A DNA stretch of 18,438 nucleotides from Bacillota bacterium (GTDB lineage Bacteria > Bacillota > Clostridia > Acetivibrionales > DTU013), in assembly GCA_023409615.1 (NCBI GenBank), contig JAEYRF010000092.1, positions 1-18,438 on the forward strand, written 5' to 3'. Positions 1 through 5,694 of this stretch are shown here, piece after piece. A program made the translations under genes and the position numbers. The notes beneath the pieces were generated by a model, which worked only from the letters and a program-made list of their open reading frames with translations, had not been told where the DNA came from and did not search any database. Within the stretch, counting starts at the first letter, position 1; the number at the start of each line of letters is the position of its first letter.

Positions 1-66
1 CCTCCTTTGTAGTGGAAAATTTGGATTACACAACTATATTTTACACTATTTAGAGGAGAAGAACAA
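1..66 (-). promoter_or_regulatory. Upstream signals of a divergent gene off the left edge
   Basis: The first seven bases read AAGGAGG on the - strand, a perfect Shine-Dalgarno site whose start codon would lie just outside the window. Upstream of it on that strand are TTGTTC (66-61) and TAAAAT (43-38) with a 17-bp spacer, a weak sigma-A-like promoter. Together they suggest a leftward gene divergent from the ferredoxin. The gene itself cannot be seen. Confidence 0.4.
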
Positions 67-153
67 TTAAAAACGCATGCTCTAGCCTAGTAATATCAAG
101 GCTTTCAGCATTTTGCAAATAACAAAAATTTTATCTATAAGGAGACTTGAACT

Positions 154-342
154 ATGAAAGCAACTATTGATAGAGACGGCTGTATTGCCTGTGAGTTATG
201 CACAAACACCTGTCCTGAGGTCTTCAGGATGGCTGATGACGGCCTTGCCGAGGTGTATGTAGACGAAGTCCCTCACGGATCGGAAGAACTAGCCAAGGAA
301 GCTGAAGATGGCTGTCCCACATCGGTTATCAAAGTAGAGTAA
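154..342 (+). CDS. Single-cluster [4Fe-4S] ferredoxin
   Basis: A 62-residue soluble electron carrier. The cluster-binding pattern is C10-x2-C13-x2-C16, with C20-Pro in the usual fourth position of that motif and a distal C54-Pro. In the family, C10, C13, C16 and C54 would ligate one [4Fe-4S] cluster. There is no second complete CxxCxxC motif, so this is the mono-cluster type (the second cluster site is lost) rather than the 2[4Fe-4S] clostridial type. The protein is acidic, as expected for a ferredoxin. AAGGAG (139-144) lies about 9 nt before the ATG, which supports this start. It is followed after 20 nt by two chromate transporter genes on the same strand and may be co-transcribed with them. 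Its redox partner cannot be inferred. Family assignment is secure. Confidence 0.93.
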   Translation: MKATIDRDGCIACELCTNTCPEVFRMADDGLAEVYVDEVPHGSEELAKEAEDGCPTSVIKVE

Positions 343-362
343 TAACATCATGCTGCATCGAA

Positions 363-974
363 ATGGGGGATTTTGTGAAGAGGGATAAACGATTTTACTG
401 GAATTTGTTTTTATCGACCTTTACCTTAAGTGCTTTTACATTTGGCGGTGGATACGTAATCGTGCCGTTAATGCAGAAACGCTTTGTTAAAAAGCTTAAG
501 TGGATCGAAGAGGATGAAATGCTGGATCTGGTGGCAATCGGTCAATCAGCCCCCGGGCCTATTGCCGTGAATACCTCAATTTTAGTCGGTTATAGAATGG
601 CCGGGATTCCCGGTGCATTTTTGTCTGTACTTGGCACAGTGTTGCCTCCGCTAATTATTATAACAGTAATTTCATATTTCTATATTGCATTCCGCGATAA
701 CAGAATTATCCAGGCTCTTCTCAAAGGCATGCAGGCCGGTGTTGCAGCTGTCATTGTTGATGTTGTAATCAATATGGCATCAAAAATTGTCAAGAACAAG
801 CACGCATTGCCTGTTTATGTCATGTTGCTGGCATTTATTGCCGCTGCTCTCTTGAAAATCAACATTGTTATCATCCTGTTGATATGCGGTATACTTGGCG
901 CATATACCACCTTCCGGGCTAACCGGACAGGCCAGTCTGACCGGATGTCCGGCGAAAAGGAGGAGCAAAAATGA
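363..974 (+). CDS. Chromate transporter, first half-size CHR subunit
   Basis: A 203-residue hydrophobic membrane protein holding one CHR domain. It has the family hallmarks near the N terminus: FGGGY at residues 27-31 and a PGPIAVN loop at 62-70, followed by about five hydrophobic segments and a charged cytoplasmic tail. Full-length ChrA proteins have two such domains in about 400 residues. In many Bacillota they are split into a short-chain pair (like Bacillus ywrB/ywrA), and this is one partner. Known ChrA proteins export chromate; whether this pair does is inference. The ATG at 363 has no clear ribosome site. A GTG at 375 preceded by GGGGGA is a possible alternative start (199 residues). 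It overlaps the next gene by 4 nt (ATGA), so the two are likely translationally coupled. Confidence 0.9.
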   Translation: MGDFVKRDKRFYWNLFLSTFTLSAFTFGGGYVIVPLMQKRFVKKLKWIEEDEMLDLVAIGQSAPGPIAVNTSILVGYRMAGIPGAFLSVLGTVLPPLIIITVISYFYIAFRDNRIIQALLKGMQAGVAAVIVDVVINMASKIVKNKHALPVYVMLLAFIAAALLKINIVIILLICGILGAYTTFRANRTGQSDRMSGEKEEQK

Positions 975-1537
975 TTTATTTGCAGCTCTTCCTGAGCTTT
1001 TTCCTTGTCGGTCTTTTCAGCTTCGGCGGCGGGTACGCTGCTCTTCCACTGATTCAGGAGCAAGTCATTGAAATACATGCCTGGCTGACACCAACCGAAT
1101 TTGTAGACATTCTGACTATTTCTCAGATGACCCCGGGACCTATCGCTATTAACGCATCTACCTTTGTCGGCACTAAAATTGCAGGTATTCCCGGCGCTAT
1201 TGTGGCTACCATAGGATGTATCACGCCATCATGCATTATCGTGCTGATTCTTGCCACTCTCTACTATAAATACAAAGGTTTGAACATGGTTCAGGGAATC
1301 ATTAAAGGACTGCGCCCTGCTGTAGTTGCATTGATCGCGTCTGCAGGATTTTCTATTTTACTGACTACTCTTTTTAACAAAAATAGATTCCCAATACAGA
1401 TGTCTGATATGGATTGGATGGCGGCAGCTTTATTCGCAGTAAGTTTGTATCTGTTAAGGAAATATAAGCTGAACCCGATTTATACAATGCTTATCGCAGG
1501 CGGTGCAGGGGTCATTGTTTATGGGTTTTTGGGCTAA
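971..1537 (+). CDS. Chromate transporter, second half-size CHR subunit
   Basis: A 188-residue membrane protein paralogous to its upstream neighbour. It carries the same two CHR signatures, FSFGGGYAALP at 16-26 and TPGPIAINAS at 54-63, with hydrophobic segments through to the C terminus. It begins inside the end of the first CHR gene (ATGA overlap) with AAGGAGG at 957-963, so it is the second cistron of a tightly coupled pair. In characterised short-chain pairs both halves are needed and insert with opposite membrane orientation; that applies here only by family inference. No T-tailed terminator is seen after the stop. Transcription would run into the inverted-repeat element at 1579-1742, which separates it from the convergent trkH. 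Confidence 0.9.
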   Translation: MIYLQLFLSFFLVGLFSFGGGYAALPLIQEQVIEIHAWLTPTEFVDILTISQMTPGPIAINASTFVGTKIAGIPGAIVATIGCITPSCIIVLILATLYYKYKGLNMVQGIIKGLRPAVVALIASAGFSILLTTLFNKNRFPIQMSDMDWMAAALFAVSLYLLRKYKLNPIYTMLIAGGAGVIVYGFLG

Positions 1538-1578
1538 TCATATTTGAGCTGAGCTGATGGTATTTAAACTGATGGTTT

Positions 1579-1742
1579 AGTATATAGTAAGGAACATAAC
1601 AAGTTGCGTTTACTATCAGGCTTGGGTCTGCCTTCTGGTTATATATAAACCACCAGAGTCTATATATAAGCTTCCGACGACAATACATATTCCTTTTGGA
1701 ATACGTAATCCTTACGCAACTGTTATGTCCCTTACACTATTA
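1579..1742. repeat. MITE-like or structured element with long inverted repeats
   Basis: About 160 bp of the 258-bp convergent gap between the chromate transporter and trkH. The left arm (1583-1609, ...GGAACATAACAAGTTGCGT) pairs with the right arm (1714-1742, ACGCAACTGTTATGTCCCTTAC...) with only a few mismatches and one extra base. Inside are TCTGGT/ACCAGA (1634-1639/1652-1657) and TATTCC-TTTT-GGAATA (1688-1703) hairpins. There is no open frame of note. A TA dinucleotide flanks both ends, which would fit a TA-targeting non-autonomous transposon. There is no T-run beside either arm, so it is not an obvious intrinsic terminator. A noncoding structured RNA is the alternative. The repeat is certain; its nature is not. 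Confidence 0.6.
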
Positions 1743-1795
1743 ATATCTCCATTATGAATCAATGCTATTCAAATTATTTTATTTAAGCAAAATTT

Positions 1796-3247
1796 TTAAA
1801 TATTGACCCGCTTCCATGATGTAGGTGCAAGCAATAAAAGTACTGGGAAGATTTCTAATCTGCCTGCAAGCATACAAAAAGAGAAGACTAACTTACTTAG
1901 TATAGAGTATTCAGAGAAATTTCCCATTGGGCCGACAATTCCCAATCCTGGCCCAATATTGCTTATGGATGAAGTAACTGCTGTAAAGTTGGAGATCAGA
2001 TCTTTTCCATCCAATGATACAATCAAAACGGATATGACAAATATAAAGATGTAAGTAAAGAAAAACATGATAACACCAGATAATGTCTCTTCATCAACTA
2101 CCTTGCCGCCAAGCTTAACAGCATAAACCGATCTAGGATGTATGATCCTTACAATTTCACGGCGTGCAGCTTTGATCAGCAGTACAATACGCATACACTT
2201 AATACCACCGCCTGTAGAACCGGCGCTTGCGCCAATGAACATTAGCAACACCAGTATGGATTTACTGAAGGATGGCCACAGGTTGAAATCCGTAGTTGCA
2301 TAACCTGTTGTTGTAATGATGGAGCTAACCTGAAAAGCAGAATGCCTTAAAGATTCCAATAGAGAATCAAATACAGATCCATAAATATTTAATGTGATCA
2401 GCACAATGGAAGTCAATACAATTCCCAGATAAAAGCGAAACTCCGCATCCCGCAGCGATGACTTTAAATCACCTTTAATGCTCTGGTAATACAAAGAAAA
2501 ATTCACACCGAACAATAGCATGAATACGGTAATAATTACATCAATTGTAACACTTCCATACGAGCCTATACCGGCATTTCTAATGGAAAAGCCGCCAGTA
2601 CCAGCCGTTCCGAATGCATGGACCAGAGAGTCATACAACGGCATCCCTGCAAGAAGCAGAAACACTACCAGAACAGAAGTCAGCACAAAATAAATAAGGT
2701 AGAGAATCTTAACTGTCTGCCCCATCTTCGGAACGAGCTTTCCAGGATTGGGTCCCGGGCTTTCCGCCTGCAGAATGTGAATCGTGTTTGCTTTCACGGA
2801 TGGTACTATGGCCAACATCAAAACCAGCACTCCCATACCACCGACCCAGTGTGTAAAGCTTCTCCAGAACAAAATGCCCTTCGGAAGATTCTCAACCTCA
2901 GTCAGAATAGAAGCCCCTGTCGTAGAGAAACCAGAGGTGGTCTCAAATAAAGCATCAACAAATGATGGTATGGAACCACTGATAATGAATGGCATCGTAC
3001 CAAAAAGGGACAAAAATATCCATGCAAGCGATACGATCGCAAAACCGTCTCTGGCATAGATATCAGTGGTTTTAGGCTTGATCCTCTGCAGGAATAAACC
3101 GACAGCAAGAAGTATCAATATCGAAATCAAAAACGCCTGCGTGTCATTCTGTCCATAAATCAACGAAACCACCAGCGAAGGCACCATACAGGCAGCTTCA
3201 ATGAGAAGTACCATTCCAAGGCTCTTAAGAATCATTCTAAAGTTCAT
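1796..3247 (-). CDS. trkH: TrkH-family potassium uptake channel subunit
   Basis: A 483-residue membrane protein forming the K+ translocation pore of a Trk/Ktr system. The four pore-loop repeats are visible: TTSGFSTTGAS (103-113), GTAGTGGFS (213-221), TTTGYATTD (312-320) and SNIGPGLG (429-436), each with the filter glycine. Hydrophobic segments lie between them, and an AGSTGGGIKCMR loop is at about 342-353, a region family structures link to gating. Length matches TrkH/KtrB-type proteins. It starts within the last codons of trkA (ATGA overlap) with GGGGGA just upstream, so it is the second cistron of a trkA-trkH operon. The cytoplasmic RCK protein TrkA is expected to bind and gate it. Ion selectivity (K+ alone or Na+-coupled) cannot be read from the sequence. 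Confidence 0.95.
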   Translation of the reverse strand: MNFRMILKSLGMVLLIEAACMVPSLVVSLIYGQNDTQAFLISILILLAVGLFLQRIKPKTTDIYARDGFAIVSLAWIFLSLFGTMPFIISGSIPSFVDALFETTSGFSTTGASILTEVENLPKGILFWRSFTHWVGGMGVLVLMLAIVPSVKANTIHILQAESPGPNPGKLVPKMGQTVKILYLIYFVLTSVLVVFLLLAGMPLYDSLVHAFGTAGTGGFSIRNAGIGSYGSVTIDVIITVFMLLFGVNFSLYYQSIKGDLKSSLRDAEFRFYLGIVLTSIVLITLNIYGSVFDSLLESLRHSAFQVSSIITTTGYATTDFNLWPSFSKSILVLLMFIGASAGSTGGGIKCMRIVLLIKAARREIVRIIHPRSVYAVKLGGKVVDEETLSGVIMFFFTYIFIFVISVLIVSLDGKDLISNFTAVTSSISNIGPGLGIVGPMGNFSEYSILSKLVFSFCMLAGRLEIFPVLLLLAPTSWKRVNI

Positions 3248-4617
3248 TCAGGCATTCCCCCAGGCGCAATAATATCATTAAAATCTGAAAACAGGTTGTC
3301 CTTTACAATTAGGATGACGCTGTCACCCTGTTTGATAATATCCTTGCCATGTGGAATAATAATCTCATTTTTTCTGACGATTGCAGCCACAAGTACACCT
3401 TTTACCAGTTTCAAATTTTTAAGCGGTATGTTTAGGAATTTCGTTGAATTGTTAGCAATAAATTCAATCGCTTCAGCCTTACCGCCAATAATCTTGTAGA
3501 GTGTTTCAACCGGATTACCCATTGCGTTTTTCAAACCCCTGACAAATCTGACAATACGATTTGCAGTTATCTGCTTTGGGCTTATTACGCTGTCAAGACC
3601 CAAGCTGCTGATCACGCCTGTGTAATTAATCCTGTTGATTTTAGCTACTACCTTATAGACACCTGATTGCTTTGCATATAATGCGGACATGAGATTTTCC
3701 TCGTCACGGCCCGTCAGTGACACAACTGCATCCATATCTGCCAAATTTTCAGAATTTAGTAGTGTTTCATCAGAACCATCACCATTAATAATCAGTGTAT
3801 TTGGAAGCAACTCTGTCAGCTCCATGCATCTTTCCCTGTCTATCTCTATTATTTTTGCCTTTACTTTTGCTTCCTCAAGGTATTGAGCCAGGTAGTACGC
3901 GACCCTTCCGCCGCCTATGATCATTACATTCTTAATTTTTCGAATATATATGCCGATATGCCCACAGAAATCCAGTATATTGAAAGGTCTACCGATCACA
4001 TAGATAACATCACCTTCCAACATATCAAAATCTCCATTTGGAATAATGACTTCATCATTTCGCTTTATAGCACCTATCAGTATGGATGATGATATCTTGC
4101 TCATGACATCTCTTATCTTCATTCCTGCAATGCACATATCTGCTGTCACTTTTATTTCTACCAGCTCCACTCGTCCTTTAGCAAAAGGCTCCACATTCAC
4201 AGCAGTCGGATAGCTTAGCACACGTGAGATTTCGTTTGCACAAGCCTGCTCGGGATTGATAACCATATCAAGACCCAAATCTCTTCTAAGTATGGATAGC
4301 TCACTAGCATACTCAGGATCCCGGATTCTTGCAATGGTATGCTCTGCACCAAGCTTTTTACCAGTAAGGCAGCACACCATATTCATCTCATCGCTTGTAG
4401 TAGCGGCGATGAGCAGATCTGCCTCATTCACGCCAGCTTCCATTAATATCTTGGTACTTACACCATTTCCTCTGATACACATGACATCAAGAAAATCACT
4501 TGCCTTTTTTAACGCCTCAGGATTTTTATCAATAATCGTGACATCATTGTTCTCCTTTGAAAGGCTCTCAGCAAGACTGTACCCTACTTTACCATCCCCG
4601 ATGATAATAATTTTCAT
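3244..4617 (-). CDS. trkA: TrkA, cytoplasmic NAD(H)-binding K+ channel regulator
   Basis: A 457-residue soluble regulator with a tandem RCK layout. The first Rossmann domain has GDGKVG at 7-12 with an acidic residue (D30) at the end of the second strand; a TrkA-C domain spans about 140-225. A second Rossmann domain has GGGRVA at 235-240 with E258/D260, and a second TrkA-C domain spans about 365-450. This full double-length form is TrkA rather than the single-RCK KtrA. The protein binds nucleotides and gates TrkH, its partner in the overlapping downstream gene. The start is supported by GGGAG about 7 nt upstream. A promoter (4805-4777), a palindrome (4767-4751) and an intrinsic terminator (4693-4659) lie in its 193-nt upstream gap, so expression may be controlled by attenuation or a repressor. 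Confidence 0.95.
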   Translation of the reverse strand: MKIIIIGDGKVGYSLAESLSKENNDVTIIDKNPEALKKASDFLDVMCIRGNGVSTKILMEAGVNEADLLIAATTSDEMNMVCCLTGKKLGAEHTIARIRDPEYASELSILRRDLGLDMVINPEQACANEISRVLSYPTAVNVEPFAKGRVELVEIKVTADMCIAGMKIRDVMSKISSSILIGAIKRNDEVIIPNGDFDMLEGDVIYVIGRPFNILDFCGHIGIYIRKIKNVMIIGGGRVAYYLAQYLEEAKVKAKIIEIDRERCMELTELLPNTLIINGDGSDETLLNSENLADMDAVVSLTGRDEENLMSALYAKQSGVYKVVAKINRINYTGVISSLGLDSVISPKQITANRIVRFVRGLKNAMGNPVETLYKIIGGKAEAIEFIANNSTKFLNIPLKNLKLVKGVLVAAIVRKNEIIIPHGKDIIKQGDSVILIVKDNLFSDFNDIIAPGGMPE

Positions 4618-4658
4618 ATTTTTTCTCCCATGCAGGCACTATAAAGTATAAATACATT

Positions 4659-4693
4659 AAAAAAGATGAGGTATCAGTAATAAAATCCCCACC
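4659..4693 (-). terminator. Intrinsic terminator in the trkA leader
   Basis: Read on the - strand, GGTGGGG (4693-4687) can pair with CCTCATC (4671-4665) using two G-U pairs. It closes a 15-nt AT-rich loop and is followed directly by TTTTTT (4664-4659). It lies 41 nt before the trkA start and downstream of a good promoter. It may therefore end the upstream repressor transcript, act as an attenuator for trkA-trkH, or both. Confidence 0.6.
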
Positions 4694-4750
4694 ACATTGT
4701 GCATTTATTCTGACCCGGCTGTCTGCTAACCGAATTAGTATATTTATTTT

Positions 4751-4767
4751 AACGAGGTTACCTCGTT
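4751..4767. promoter_or_regulatory. Perfect palindrome at the trkA transcription start
   Basis: AACGAGGT-T-ACCTCGTT is a perfect dyad with 8-bp arms around one central base. It begins 9 bp downstream of the predicted -10 box of the trkA promoter, so it covers the expected +1 region. A one-base centre and the lack of a T-run suggest a protein operator rather than a terminator. The RNA copy could still form a 6-bp hairpin with a 5-nt loop. The binding protein is unknown; the adjacent DtxR-family repressor is one candidate. Confidence 0.55.
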
Positions 4768-4776
4768 ATAAATGGC

Positions 4777-4805
4777 ATTCTATAATATTTTTTTGAAAAG
4801 GTCAA
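4777..4805 (-). promoter_or_regulatory. Predicted sigma-A promoter of trkA-trkH
   Basis: On the - strand, TTGACC (4805-4800) and TAGAAT (4782-4777) are separated by exactly 17 bp. They lie just after the stop codon of the upstream repressor gene. Transcription would start near 4770 and give a leader of about 150 nt before the trkA ATG. Confidence 0.6.
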
Positions 4806-4810
4806 TAACA

Positions 4811-5293
4811 TTAGTCCGGATTTACGCATCCCATCCTATATTGTTGAAGCTTCATAAAAACATCCGGATAATCGCTGAGAAATCGGTTTAATATCTCTAT
4901 TTTATGAAGTGCATTAGTAGTCACATTGTGTTCTATCAGCTCAACATTGATCAACAGGTTCTCTTCAACGCCGATGTTAACTAAGAATTTTTCAATAGTA
5001 TTATGACGGTCTAGTAGAAACTTCCCTAATTTCTCTCCCTGCGATGTGAGCCTGACAATACCATATCTTTCATAACGCAGGAGACCAAGCAGGCCAAGCT
5101 TCTGTACCATCCTTGTAGCAGAAGGCGCTTTAACATTCAGTTCCTCTGCCAGTGTATTGATGCGGATATACCCGTCCCTGTCGACAGCTCTGTAAATCAT
5201 CTCTAGATAATCCTCCATACTGTGAGATAACGCTTCATTCTGCTTATCCAGTATTTCATAACCACGAACCGTATGAAAGCCCTTGTCTCCCAC
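4811..5293 (-). CDS. DtxR/MntR-family metal-dependent transcriptional repressor
   Basis: A 160-residue protein with an N-terminal winged helix (about 25-85, containing APSATRMVQKL as recognition helix) and a metal-binding dimerisation domain, without the SH3-like third domain of DtxR. Residues aligning with the Bacillus MntR metal ligands are all present: D28 and E31 (MEDYLEMIY), H97, E118, E121 and H122. The residue at the DtxR Cys102 ligand position is not cysteine, so the site looks MntR-like. It is divergent from feoAB, which suggests control of Fe2+ uptake; the actual metal (Fe2+ or Mn2+) is open. Start choice: the open frame extends to a GTG at 5302, but that codon lies inside AAGGAGG (5308-5302). 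The GTG at 5293, 8 nt beyond it, is the likely start. Confidence 0.88.
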   Translation of the reverse strand: MGDKGFHTVRGYEILDKQNEALSHSMEDYLEMIYRAVDRDGYIRINTLAEELNVKAPSATRMVQKLGLLGLLRYERYGIVRLTSQGEKLGKFLLDRHNTIEKFLVNIGVEENLLINVELIEHNVTTNALHKIEILNRFLSDYPDVFMKLQQYRMGCVNPD

Positions 5294-5335
5294 ACACAAC
5301 ACCTCCTTACTGCTACAGCGTTTTTCTCTAATTCC

Positions 5336-5374
5336 TTACATTATATGTAACATAATAATATTATTGCACATATA
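5336..5374. promoter_or_regulatory. Divergent promoter/operator region, repressor gene and feoAB
   Basis: AATAATATTATT (5354-5365) is a perfect 12-bp palindrome. TATATGT (5342-5348) and ACATATA (5368-5374) form outer arms nearly centred on it. On the - strand, TATAAT (5345-5340) is a good -10 for the repressor gene. On the + strand, TATTAT (5359-5364) can serve as a -10 for feoAB, though its -35 is poor. The dyad overlaps both, as expected for an autoregulating metal repressor that also controls feoAB. The sites are seen; the regulation is inference. Confidence 0.5.
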
Positions 5375-5434
5375 TTATCCATAGATAAAAGTTTTGCACG
5401 GGGCTAACTTGAAGATTACTCGGAGGTAGAAGCC

Positions 5435-5674
5435 ATGGTTCGAAATATTATGCCGCTGCATCTGATCCCATGTGGCACAAGCGCAAAGGTGAAGGAATTA
5501 ACCTCTGCCGGCAATCTGAGAAGAAGAATGCTGGACTTGGGCCTGGTGGTAGACACGGACATCGAGTCCCTAAGAAAAAGTCCATCAGGAGACCCGACTG
5601 CATATGAGATTCGGGGGGCGGTCATTGCCCTTCGTTCTGAAGAAGCATCCCAGATACTTGTAGAGATACTATAG
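5435..5674 (+). CDS. feoA: FeoA, ferrous iron transport accessory protein
   Basis: A 79-residue cytoplasmic protein of the FeoA SH3-like fold. It shows the family pattern: a short strand region (MPLHLIPCG), a central helix ending NLRRRMLDLGLVVDT, and the closing YEIRGAVIALRSEEAS segment where the family keeps an arginine-glycine turn. The start ATG has CGGAGG 9 nt upstream. feoB follows after 20 nt on the same strand with its own GGAGG, so the two form an operon. FeoA is thought to modulate the FeoB transporter; its exact role is unsettled. Length is normal for the family (75-85 residues). It is divergently transcribed from the DtxR/MntR-type repressor. Confidence 0.95.
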   Translation: MVRNIMPLHLIPCGTSAKVKELTSAGNLRRRMLDLGLVVDTDIESLRKSPSGDPTAYEIRGAVIALRSEEASQILVEIL

Positions 5675-5694
5675 ATTCGCCCGGAGGAAATATT

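Noticed and set aside
84..105. AGCCT/AGGCT stem followed by TTT before the ferredoxin.
   Set aside because: Five base pairs with a 10-nt loop and three T bases; not convincing as a terminator or riboswitch.
4618..4770. c-di-AMP (ydaO-type) riboswitch in the trkA leader.
   Set aside because: I could not find the conserved ydaO sequence blocks; only a terminator and a palindrome are supported.
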